Shown in pieces: positions 1 through 6,185 of a DNA stretch of 9,805 bases. Made by a program: the position numbers and the translations under genes. Origin of the DNA: Deltaproteobacteria bacterium. GTDB lineage: Bacteria; Desulfobacterota; Desulfomonilia; UBA1062. The notes under the pieces were generated by a model. It was not told where the DNA came from and did not search any database. It saw only the letters and a list, made by a program, of their open reading frames with translations. How positions within the stretch are numbered: position 1 is the first letter of the stretch; the number at the start of each line of letters is the position of its first letter. The stretch spans positions 1 through 9,805 of the forward strand of contig JAGVNP010000250.1 of assembly GCA_020053185.1 (NCBI GenBank). Reading direction: 5' to 3'.

Positions 1-613
1 ACCACATCTTATTACCCGCCTCTTGCTCAGTTAGCCTCATCTCTGCAAGGGAAGCCCATACTGCATCATCGACTTTGCTGAAATTTTTTTGTAAATCTGT
101 ACTTAGAAAGATTTTATTTAAAGCAATAAAATTGTGAAAGTCACCAACAGTCTTTTGCGCTTCCCCTAGATCATGCCAGAAGATCATTTTTTTATAACAT
201 TCAAGTTTATTGGTAGATTTTTTTAGGTCTTCTTTTTGATATTCAAGCAACTTTGATTCTGATAGAAAAGTCTCTAGCTCTGGAGGGGTCATTTTATCTA
301 GATTAGGATATTGCTGAAAAAGATTGGTAATTTTAGATATATGCCCTACAGCTATTTGCATCTTTGACCATGCCTCAGGTAGCGTTTCAAATTCCTTTTC
401 ATGAATTTTGCTAATCCTGCTAAATTGAGTATTTATTTTATATTTAAGTTCTTCCAGTTCTCTCATTTGAGCAGATTTATACGCTTCTAATCTTTCGGAA
501 AATTTCACTTCAATCCATTTTTTGCCAAGATGCTTAAATAGATGATAAGCGATGGTTACTGTGATTAAACCAAAGACTGAGGCTTTTAAAAAGAGCACCG
601 CAATCTGTTCCAT
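1..613 (-). CDS. Hypothetical membrane-anchored coiled-coil protein, 3' end outside the window
   Basis: An open frame of 204 codons runs without a stop from an ATG at 613 to the left edge, so the C-terminus is missing. The start is supported by a GGGGAGA Shine-Dalgarno sequence at 621-627, about 8 bases upstream. The protein begins with one hydrophobic segment (about residues 5-25), then a charged stretch rich in Glu, Lys and Leu (about 35-75) that is probably a coiled coil and contains a QFSRISKIHEKEFETLPEAW-like block at 63-82. The rest is mostly helical and charged, with no catalytic motif that I can see. The likely topology is a short N-terminal anchor with a cytoplasmic helical domain. 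I do not recognise a named family, although SKIHEKEFE-type blocks recall accessory hypothetical proteins scattered in many bacteria. By hand count positions 1-600 are about 34 % GC, clearly lower than the housekeeping genes here, which suggests horizontal acquisition. Coding status is likely; function is unknown. Confidence 0.72.
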   Translation of the reverse strand, partial: MEQIAVLFLKASVFGLITVTIAYHLFKHLGKKWIEVKFSERLEAYKSAQMRELEELKYKINTQFSRISKIHEKEFETLPEAWSKMQIAVGHISKITNLFQQYPNLDKMTPPELETFLSESKLLEYQKEDLKKSTNKLECYKKMIFWHDLGEAQKTVGDFHNFIALNKIFLSTDLQKNFSKVDDAVWASLAEMRLTEQEAGNKMW

Positions 614-773
614 TGCATCTTCTCCCCTAGCAGGTAATACAGCAATTCATCTATATCATACAACCATATAAAGGTATATTTCTTATTATTCAAAAGCTGA
701 TTGCCTGTTTCTATGGTCGATAGCAGTTTTATAAAGATCAACTATGTCATGATCTCTTGCCAATATCTTTAGT

Positions 774-810
774 CCCCTGATCTCATGGATGTTGTCCGTG
801 AGATCAGGGG
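774..810. repeat. Strong hairpin, 15-bp stem
   Basis: The arms CCCCTGATCTCATGG (774-788) and CCGTGAGATCAGGGG (796-810) pair over 15 positions with a single T-G wobble, leaving a 7-base loop. No T-run follows on the plus strand, and the minus-strand side reads GGGGACTAAAG, so it does not look like a classical intrinsic terminator. It is the largest of the tandem hairpins in this gap and is best read as part of a repetitive element. Confidence 0.75.
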
Positions 811-818
811 GTGCCATT

Positions 819-844
819 TGTGAGATTTGAGGGCAAATCTCACA
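819..844. repeat. Perfect 10-bp stem hairpin
   Basis: TGTGAGATTT (819-828) and AAATCTCACA (835-844) are perfect inverted repeats around a 6-base loop. The stem begins 8 bases after the 774-810 hairpin and shares the TGAGAT core with it, so the two may be related units of one repeat family. Confidence 0.72.
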
Positions 845-859
845 GGTAATATTTGCGGA

Positions 860-875
860 GCGTGCGTCAGCACGC
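860..875. repeat. Small GC-rich hairpin, 6-bp stem
   Basis: GCGTGC (860-865) and GCACGC (870-875) form a 6-bp stem with a 4-base loop GTCA. It lies between two longer hairpins and is probably part of the same composite repeat. Confidence 0.5.
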
Positions 876-886
876 GAAGCGCTTAG

Positions 887-910
887 CCTTCTCCTGCGCC
901 AAGGAGAAGG
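887..910. repeat. Perfect 9-bp stem hairpin
   Basis: CCTTCTCCT (887-895) and AGGAGAAGG (902-910) pair perfectly around the 6-base loop GCGCCA. There is no downstream T-run, so a terminator role is not supported. The text that follows (CACCCTCACCCCTGGCCCAG, about 932-951) resembles common intergenic repeats. Confidence 0.65.
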
Positions 911-1035
911 TTGGAAGAGGTCGAAGAGTTTCACCCTCACCCCTGGCCCAGACCTGGCATCGGAATTCGAGCATATGATACTTAGATTTAGAGAGGATTC
1001 AAAGTTCATGTTTGTAGTTTAGTGCCTCGCGCCAG

Positions 1036-1066
1036 GGCAGGCCTGCCTCTCCCATCAAGGGAGAGG
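1036..1066. repeat. Palindrome plus 8-bp stem hairpin
   Basis: GGCAGGCCTGCC (1036-1047) is a perfect 12-bp palindrome. It runs into a hairpin with arms CCTCTCCC (1046-1053) and GGGAGAGG (1059-1066) and a 5-base loop, followed by AGTTTTTA. The hairpin with its short T-run could act as a weak terminator for plus-strand transcription, but no gene ends just upstream on that strand, so a repeat element is the better reading. Confidence 0.55.
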
Positions 1067-1151
1067 AGTTTTTAATGAGGAGAAGGATGGGAGGTGGCGA
1101 AAGGGACATAAGGTTGCATATAAACAATCTATATGATTTAATCCCGCAGGT

Positions 1152-1607
1152 ATGGATGAAAAAGACAAAGCCATATTGAAGCTTGCGCAGGGAGATTTGG
1201 GGCTTGTGAAACAGCCATTTGAAGAATGGGCGCGAGCACTGGGTATGAGCGAAGCAGAGGTTATAGAACGGATCAATGATTTAAAGACGCAGGGAATTAT
1301 CAGAAGTTTTAAGGCAATCTTGCGGCACTCAAAGGCAGGTATAAAGGCTAATGCAATGGTTGTATGGGCTGTGCCGGAAGAGAGGGTTGATGAAGTGGGT
1401 TCTAAACTCGCATCTTTCGATGCAATCACACATTGCTATGAGCGGCCGGGGTTTGGTGAATATAATGTGTTCTCCATGATTCATGGCAAGACAAGGGATG
1501 AAGTTATAAGCATGATAGAAAAAATATCCAAGGCGATCAGGATCGATGCATACAAGATCTTTTGGAGTGAGAAAGAGCTTAAGAAGACATCCATGAAATA
1601 TTTTTAA
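1152..1607 (+). CDS. ahbB: Siroheme decarboxylase subunit AhbB (Lrp/AsnC-like fold)
   Basis: AhbA and AhbB together remove two carboxyl groups from siroheme to give didecarboxysiroheme, a step of the alternative heme pathway of sulfate reducers and archaea; related proteins (NirD/L/G/H) serve heme d1 synthesis. The 151-residue product has an N-terminal winged-helix part (about 1-55, with GMSEAEVIERINDL at 31-44) and a C-terminal AsnC-like domain (about 65-150). AhbB-type signatures are NAMVVW (67-72), THCYERP (93-99), the SMIHG strand (108-112) and the ending KKTSMKYF (144-151). The HCYERP/MIHG form fits AhbB better than AhbA. The gene is 9 bases from hemL, so the two are probably cotranscribed. 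The ATG at 1152 has only a poor, close AGG upstream, so the start is less certain than the family. A transcription regulator of the Lrp family is the main alternative, but the C-terminal motifs argue against it. Confidence 0.87.
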   Translation: MDEKDKAILKLAQGDLGLVKQPFEEWARALGMSEAEVIERINDLKTQGIIRSFKAILRHSKAGIKANAMVVWAVPEERVDEVGSKLASFDAITHCYERPGFGEYNVFSMIHGKTRDEVISMIEKISKAIRIDAYKIFWSEKELKKTSMKYF

Positions 1608-1616
1608 GGGGGAGAA

Positions 1617-2894
1617 GTGAAAACTAATTCAGAACTCTTTGAAAAAGCAAAAAAACTCATACCTGGCGGTGTGGATTCGCCGGTGCGTGCATTTGGCCGG
1701 GTAGGCGGCATACCGAGGTTTATTGAAAAAGGCTCTGGACCATATATGTATGATGCAGAAGGGAAAAAATATATTGATTATGTGCTTTCATGGGGACCTC
1801 TAATATTAGGCCACTGCCATCCAACGGTGGTAGAAAAAATAAAGGCTCAGGCTGAGCGCGGTATGAGCTTTGGTGCGCCTACCGAGTTGGAGATTGAAAT
1901 GGCTGAGGCTGTTTGCTCTGCATTCAAGTCTATTGAGCAGGTTAGATTTGTTAGCTCAGGCACAGAGGCAACCATGAGCGCCATACGCCTTGCGCGTGGA
2001 TTTACCGCTAGGGATATAATTGTAAAGTTCGAAGGCTGCTATCACGGTCATGTGGACAGCCTGCTTTCAAAAGCAGGTTCCGGTGTGCTCACTTTTGGCA
2101 TCCCGGACACACCAGGGGTTCCTGCAGGCATTGCATCCACGACCGTGGTGCTCAAGTATAATGACATAAGCGGGTTTGAAAAATTTATGGACGCTCATGG
2201 CAATACAGTTGCTGCAGTTATTGTAGAGCCGGTTGCAGGCAACATGGGCGTGGTGCTTCCGAAAAAAGGATTTCTTGAAAAATTGAGACAAAAGACAACG
2301 GCATATGGTGCGTTGCTCATTTTTGATGAAGTGATCACCGGGTTCAGGTTCTGCTTTGGCGGCGCGCAGGATGTATTTAGCATAACCCCTGATCTTACCT
2401 GTTTGGGCAAGATCATAGGCGGAGGCATGCCTGTTGGTGCATTTGGGGGACGGAAAGATATCATGAGCTTTCTCGCGCCAGTTGGCCCGGTGTATCAGGC
2501 AGGCACTCTTTCAGGAAATCCCATTGCAATGGCAGCAGGTATCGCAACTCTTGGCGTGCTTAAGCAAGAACAGCCATACAAGATGCTTGATAGCCGGATG
2601 GATATGCTCATGGGCGGGATTCAGAACGCTGCAAGGGAGAAGAATATTTCCCTTCAAGTGAATTGCATAGGATCAATGGCATCGCTGTTTTTCAATGATT
2701 CTTTGGTAGAAGATCTGGACACTGTGATGACCTCTGACGGAAAGATGTATGCAAAGCTTTTTCATTCTCTACTTGAGGCCGGAGTATATCTTGCGCCTTC
2801 TCCGTATGAGGCATTGTTTATCAGCATCAGCCACACAGAAGATGTAATTGCCCAAACGCTCGATGCTGTGAGCTTGAGTTTCGCTGCGCTCTAA
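1617..2894 (+). CDS. hemL: Glutamate-1-semialdehyde 2,1-aminomutase HemL
   Basis: HemL is a cytosolic PLP enzyme that converts glutamate-1-semialdehyde to 5-aminolevulinate in the C5 route to all tetrapyrroles. The 425-residue product has the normal family length and all expected landmarks: PGGVDSPVRAF (16-26), SSGTEA (113-118), the YHGH motif (142-145), FDEVITGFR with the PLP-binding Asp (236-244), the Schiff-base Lys265 in LGKIIGGGMPVGAFGG, and QAGTLSGNP (294-302). The start is GTG at 1617, preceded by a strong AAGGGGGAG stretch at 1606-1614. It follows ahbB by 9 bases, joining an early and a late step of heme synthesis in one unit. Its TAA (2892-2894) overlaps the TAG of the convergent glmU-like gene, so no terminator fits between them. 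It looks intact. Confidence 0.96.
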   Translation: MKTNSELFEKAKKLIPGGVDSPVRAFGRVGGIPRFIEKGSGPYMYDAEGKKYIDYVLSWGPLILGHCHPTVVEKIKAQAERGMSFGAPTELEIEMAEAVCSAFKSIEQVRFVSSGTEATMSAIRLARGFTARDIIVKFEGCYHGHVDSLLSKAGSGVLTFGIPDTPGVPAGIASTTVVLKYNDISGFEKFMDAHGNTVAAVIVEPVAGNMGVVLPKKGFLEKLRQKTTAYGALLIFDEVITGFRFCFGGAQDVFSITPDLTCLGKIIGGGMPVGAFGGRKDIMSFLAPVGPVYQAGTLSGNPIAMAAGIATLGVLKQEQPYKMLDSRMDMLMGGIQNAAREKNISLQVNCIGSMASLFFNDSLVEDLDTVMTSDGKMYAKLFHSLLEAGVYLAPSPYEALFISISHTEDVIAQTLDAVSLSFAAL

Positions 2895-3901
2895 AAAGGG
2901 TTGTACTCACGGATGTGTGAAAATGGTGCTAATTTTGAGTCATGAGGAATGTGTGAGTCTTCTACTATGCTGCCATTCCCGATGATAGTGTTTGTTTCTA
3001 CTGTAGAATCCTTGATCCACGCCCCTGGCATGATCGTCACGTTTTTTTCTATGCTCACCTTTCCGAGTATGTGAACGTCAGGCCATATTTCTGTATCGCT
3101 GGCGATCGCCACCTCAGGACTGATCCATGTGGATTCAGGTGCTATGATAGTAACTCCTTGCTCCATATGCCGCTGATTTATTCTTTGCTGCATAACACGG
3201 GCTGCATGTGCGAGTTGTGCTTTTGAGTTTATGCCATAGGCCTCATCCGGATCATTCACCTTAAAGGATGCGGATTTTTTTGCCATAGCCACGATGTCAG
3301 TGAGATAAAACTCGCCTTTTTTGTTTTTGTTTGAGAGTTTTGGAATGGATTTCAGGAGAAAGTCCTTGTTGATGATATACACGCCGGTGTTGATCTCTTT
3401 GATTTTCTTTTGTCTGGGGCTGGTATCGAGTTCTTCTACAATGCGCGTCACAAACCTTTTTGCATCCCTGACGATTCTTCCATAGCCAAAAGGATTCTGC
3501 AGTTCGGCAGTGAGTATGCCCATGGGAGATTTAGAGTGAGTGTATGTATCAAGGAGGCCTTGAAGAGATTCTCTTGTGATAAGAGGCATATCGCCGGGCA
3601 GGATCAACACTTCATCCGCGTTTTTTGACTTCAGTATATTGAGTGTCTGGAGGATTGCATGTCCGGTTCCCAGCTGCGGCTCTTGCACTGCTGTTAAGAC
3701 TTTGAATTGATCGAGATAAGCAGATACATTTTCTTTGCCATGCCCGATCACAACAATGGTGGCTTTGCTTAACGGAAGCGATGCCTTCAATGGATAGTAG
3801 ATAATGGGCTGACCCAGGATAGGGTGCATGACCTTGGGTTTTTCGGATTTCATCCGTGTGCCTTTTCCCGCAGCCAATATCACTGTGCATATATTGTTCA
3901 A
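2891..3901 (-). CDS. glmU: GlmU-type UDP-GlcNAc pyrophosphorylase lacking the acetyltransferase domain
   Basis: The N-terminal half is a complete GlmU-like nucleotidyltransferase that would join GlcNAc-1-phosphate and UTP to UDP-GlcNAc, the entry to peptidoglycan and LPS synthesis. Motifs are LAAGKGTRMKSEKPKVMH (9-26), QLGTGHA (76-82), PGDMPL with the metal-binding Asp (102-107), GYGRIVR (139-145), NTGVY (171-175) and GEFYLTD (196-202). A left-handed beta-helix begins near residue 250 (hexapeptide-like turns such as IIGNGSIVEDS) but the protein stops at 336, where E. coli GlmU (456 residues) goes on into its acetyltransferase active site. The region with the catalytic His and the GHLTYLGDA and NIGAGT motifs is absent, and the DNA beyond is hemL antisense, so the missing part is not there in another frame. 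The start is TTG at 3901, fixed by a good GGGAGG at 3910-3915. A sigma70-like promoter lies at 3982-4010. Uridylyltransferase activity is likely; acetylation must come from another protein. A related sugar-1-phosphate nucleotidyltransferase is the main alternative. Confidence 0.85.
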   Translation of the reverse strand: MNNICTVILAAGKGTRMKSEKPKVMHPILGQPIIYYPLKASLPLSKATIVVIGHGKENVSAYLDQFKVLTAVQEPQLGTGHAILQTLNILKSKNADEVLILPGDMPLITRESLQGLLDTYTHSKSPMGILTAELQNPFGYGRIVRDAKRFVTRIVEELDTSPRQKKIKEINTGVYIINKDFLLKSIPKLSNKNKKGEFYLTDIVAMAKKSASFKVNDPDEAYGINSKAQLAHAARVMQQRINQRHMEQGVTIIAPESTWISPEVAIASDTEIWPDVHILGKVSIEKNVTIMPGAWIKDSTVETNTIIGNGSIVEDSHIPHDSKLAPFSHIREYNPF

Positions 3902-3981
3902 TGCACTTTCCTCCCTTTAATGTGGTCAGGATAATAAGAATCTGTCTTTAAGGATAAAAGAGCAGATCCCAATATAAATTA

Positions 3982-4010
3982 ATTATCCCATTATTGGATA
4001 AGCATGACAA
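3982..4010 (-). promoter_or_regulatory. Candidate sigma70-like promoter of the glmU-like gene
   Basis: Read on the minus strand, TTGTCA (4005-4010) and GATAAT (3982-3987) are separated by exactly 17 bases, and each box matches the sigma70 consensus at five of six positions. Transcription would start near 3975, leaving a leader of about 75 bases that carries the Shine-Dalgarno sequence at 3910-3915. Confidence 0.6.
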
Positions 4011-4080
4011 GAGATAAGATTTTTAAAGATTGTGGTTTGATTGATTTGTGTTAGCGAGAAGGACGGGAAATGTAAGGCGA

Positions 4081-4191
4081 AAGGCTCAATGTTTCATTGG
4101 TTCTATTTGTTTCATTGGTTTTATTGGTTTTTAAAAAACCAATTCAACCAATAAAACCAATCAGACTCATAGAACGTCTTTCTTGAGCCTT
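4081..4191. repeat. 111-bp imperfect inverted repeat in the divergent intergenic region
   Basis: Three nested pairs of arms fold this stretch back on itself: AAGGCTCAA (4081-4089) with TTGAGCCTT (4183-4191), GTTCTAT (4100-4106) with ATAGAAC (4169-4175), and the 16-base ATTGGTTTTATTGGTT (4114-4129) with its perfect complement at 4146-4161. The left half also contains an imperfect direct repeat, TTTCATTGGTTCTATTTG (4092-4109) against TTTCATTGGTTTTATTGG (4110-4127), 16 of 18 identical. An alternative inner fold pairs ATTGGTTTTT with AAAAACCAAT at 4123-4143. No coding potential is seen. It could be a small palindromic mobile repeat or a structured element between the two divergent units. Confidence 0.7.
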
Positions 4192-4258
4192 GAACTTGTA
4201 TCCCTTTTTACAGATGTCTATGGCTTACTGTCGTAAATATGGCTGATCCTCATTCCTC

Positions 4259-4287
4259 TTGTAAAATATATCGCTATTTGTTAGAAA
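4259..4287 (+). promoter_or_regulatory. Weak candidate promoter for the mreB operon
   Basis: TTGTAA (4259-4264) and TAGAAA (4282-4287) are spaced by 17 bases, and each matches consensus at four of six positions. The predicted start is near 4294, giving a leader of about 36 bases with the AAGGAG ribosome site at 4315-4320. The boxes are weak; the remaining intergenic sequence (3902-4329) offers no clearly better alternative on this strand. Confidence 0.3.
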
Positions 4288-4329
4288 CCAAGGCATCTGT
4301 TTTTTTAAGAAGGAAAGGAGTCAGTCCTT

Positions 4330-5367
4330 ATGGTTTTAGATTGGTTTTACGGGATGTTTTCCAATGATCTGGCAATAGATCTGGGCACTGCAAATACTCT
4401 TGTATTTGTTCGAGGCAAAGGGATTGTCTTGTCAGAGCCTTCCGTGGTTGCGGTAAAGATGGAGCATGGCGGGGTAAGCAGAATAATGGCAGTGGGATCT
4501 GAAGCCAAGAAGATGCTTGGAAGAACCCCTGAAAATATAGTTGCAATCAGGCCTCTTAAAGATGGTGTTATCGCAGATTTCGAGGCTACAGAGGCAATGC
4601 TGAAATATTTCATCCGCAGGGTTCATCACCGCCGGACATTTGTAAGGCCGCGAGTGATCGTATGTGTTCCTTCCGGAATAACTCAAGTCGAGAAGCGTGC
4701 AGTGAAAGAGTCTACAGAGGCTGCCGGTGCGCGCGAGGTGTATATTGTGGCAGAGCCTATGGCCGCTGCAATAGGTTCCGGGCTTCCCATTACTGAGCCT
4801 GTCAGCTCCATGATAGTTGATATTGGCGGCGGAACAACCGAGGTAGCTGTTATTTCTCTTTCGGGTATTGTCTATACAAACAGCGTGAGAGTTGCGGGTG
4901 ATAAGATAGATCAGGCGATCATGCAATATATCAAGCGTGAGCATAACCTGCTTATTGGAGAGAGGACTGCGGAGATTATAAAGATCATGATAGGCACTGC
5001 AGCACCTGATGATGAGGAAAAAACCATAGAAGTTAAAGGAAGGGATCTGGTTTCAGGCATACCCAAGATATTCACGATCTCGTCCGAAGAGATACGTCAT
5101 GCATGCAGCGGACCATTGAGGATTATCCTTGATACCATTCGGGTTGCATTGGAACAGACACCTCCGGAGCTTGCAGCTGATATAGTGGACAGGGGTATTG
5201 TGCTCACAGGCGGAGGCGCTCTTTATAAAAACCTGGATAAACTCCTGAGGGAAGAGACCGGACTTCCTGTGATTGTGGCCGATGATCCGCTCTCAACTGT
5301 TGCACGTGGCGCTGGCAGACTTCTTGATGATATTGAGCTTCTGAGAGACATAATGATATCTAGTTGA
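4330..5367 (+). CDS. mreB: Rod shape-determining protein MreB
   Basis: MreB is the actin-like ATPase that forms membrane-bound filaments and orients the elongasome. The 345-residue product has the usual length and all actin-fold nucleotide sites: phosphate-1 loop IDLGTANTL (16-24), IRPLKDGVIADFEA (73-86), VCVPSGIT (111-118), AEPMAAAIG (141-149), phosphate-2 loop VDIGGGTTEVAV (163-174) and the adenosine motif LTGGGALYKNLD (292-303). The hydrophobic start MVLDWFYGMF is a plausible membrane-binding segment. The ATG at 4330 is set by AAGGAG at 4315-4320, 9 bases upstream. It is the first gene of mreBCD-mrdA-rodA, and its TGA overlaps the next ATG (TGATG at 5365-5369), implying translational coupling. 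Confidence 0.97.
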   Translation: MVLDWFYGMFSNDLAIDLGTANTLVFVRGKGIVLSEPSVVAVKMEHGGVSRIMAVGSEAKKMLGRTPENIVAIRPLKDGVIADFEATEAMLKYFIRRVHHRRTFVRPRVIVCVPSGITQVEKRAVKESTEAAGAREVYIVAEPMAAAIGSGLPITEPVSSMIVDIGGGTTEVAVISLSGIVYTNSVRVAGDKIDQAIMQYIKREHNLLIGERTAEIIKIMIGTAAPDDEEKTIEVKGRDLVSGIPKIFTISSEEIRHACSGPLRIILDTIRVALEQTPPELAADIVDRGIVLTGGGALYKNLDKLLREETGLPVIVADDPLSTVARGAGRLLDDIELLRDIMISS

Positions 5368-6185
5368 TGAGACGTAAAGAAGAAGATAGGATATTTTTTG
5401 CAGGTGTTCTTGTAGTTTTGATCCTCGTAATGATATCCATAGGTTCTCACAGATATTTCAAGGATTTTTTCGGCCTGAATCGTGATGCATATTACTGGAT
5501 AGAAAAAGTAAGTTTTGCCCCATTCGGATTCGCTTCACATGTGTGGGATAATTATCTCGATCTTGTGAACACAAAACAGGAAAACAGCCAACTGAAGCAG
5601 AATCTGGAAAAAGCCAGGGTGGAGATCTCTCTCTACAAGGAATTAGCCAATGAGAATGAGCGGCTAAAAGCCATGTTGGAATTTAAGGGGGCGTCGAATG
5701 AGTTTAAACTCCTTTCTGCAATGATACTGAGCCAGGATGTGTCAATTATCTCCAAGACAATGGTGATCGATAAGGGAACCAGAGACGGATTCAGAAAGAG
5801 CATGCCTGTGATAAATGCCGATGGCGTGATCGGCAGGGTAATCGAGACATCTCCTGACACAGCTCAGGTTTTGCTGATCACAGACCCCAACAGTGCGATC
5901 CCTGCATTGATAGAGGATACAAGGATAAAAGGAATAGTGAAAGGCAAAGGAGATGGAAGTTTGTCTTTAGAATATGTGAGAGATCCGGAAGGGCTGAATA
6001 TCGGAAGTCCTGTAGTTACCTCCGGGCTCTTAGGTGTTTTCCCCAAAGGACTCAAACTCGGATATATCAAAGAAATACGGCGGCCAAAGAACAAGATATT
6101 TTTGGAGATAACTCTTAAACCCAGTGTAAAGATAGAAAAGATAGAAGAAGTTTTTGGAGTAGAGAGTTATGTATCAGGTAATTAG
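5367..6185 (+). CDS. mreC: Rod shape-determining protein MreC
   Basis: MreC is a bitopic membrane protein whose periplasmic part forms filaments and activates PBP2/RodA. From ATG 5367 the product has 272 residues: a short basic N-terminus, one transmembrane helix (about 9-26), a coiled coil rich in Glu, Lys and Leu (about 68-106) and the two beta-domains (about 113-265), with family motifs INADGVIGRV (149-158) and ITDPNSAIPALI (171-182). I chose ATG 5367 because it overlaps the mreB stop in a TGATG arrangement; a TTG at 5364 in the same frame would add one residue. No strong ribosome site precedes it, consistent with translational coupling to mreB. The 3' end overlaps mreD by 17 bases. Confidence 0.93.
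   Translation: MRRKEEDRIFFAGVLVVLILVMISIGSHRYFKDFFGLNRDAYYWIEKVSFAPFGFASHVWDNYLDLVNTKQENSQLKQNLEKARVEISLYKELANENERLKAMLEFKGASNEFKLLSAMILSQDVSIISKTMVIDKGTRDGFRKSMPVINADGVIGRVIETSPDTAQVLLITDPNSAIPALIEDTRIKGIVKGKGDGSLSLEYVRDPEGLNIGSPVVTSGLLGVFPKGLKLGYIKEIRRPKNKIFLEITLKPSVKIEKIEEVFGVESYVSGN

Larger units (their letters stand above)
614..1151. other. Repeat-rich intergenic region, no convincing gene
   Basis: This gap of about 540 bases between the minus-strand hypothetical gene and ahbB holds at least five hairpin-forming inverted repeats (774-810, 819-844, 860-875, 887-910, 1046-1066), pyrimidine-rich CACCCTCACCCCTGG-like text at about 932-946, and a 12-bp palindrome at 1036-1047. Such a mosaic is typical of dispersed, non-autonomous intergenic repeats. 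A minus-strand open frame at 686-1009 reads through the hairpins and is probably fortuitous. Upstream of ahbB there is a TATGAT at 1132-1137, but I see no -35 box at proper spacing, so no promoter is called. Confidence 0.6.

Noticed and set aside
686..1009. Minus-strand open frame of 107 codons
   Set aside because: Its 5' two thirds translate the hairpin repeats and pyrimidine-rich repeat text, and no ribosome site or family is recognisable. Only the last 30 or so codons look protein-like, and that part is reported as a finding.
774..1066. CRISPR array
   Set aside because: The repeats are inverted hairpins of different sequence and spacing, not identical direct repeats separated by equal spacers.
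1114..1137. Promoter TTGCAT...TATGAT upstream of ahbB
   Set aside because: The boxes are only 12 bases apart, too close for a sigma70 promoter, and no better -35 box matches the TATGAT.
1055..1429. Minus-strand open frame of 124 codons
   Set aside because: It lies largely antisense to ahbB, whose product has clear family motifs, and its own translation has no recognisable domain.
4092..4127. Tandem 18-base repeat as a binding-site array or microsatellite
   Set aside because: There are only two imperfect copies and they form the left half of a larger inverted repeat, which explains them better.
4432..4944. Minus-strand open frame of 170 codons inside mreB
   Set aside because: It is fully antisense to the conserved mreB sequence, and its translation is Cys/His-rich without any motif, as expected of a shadow frame.
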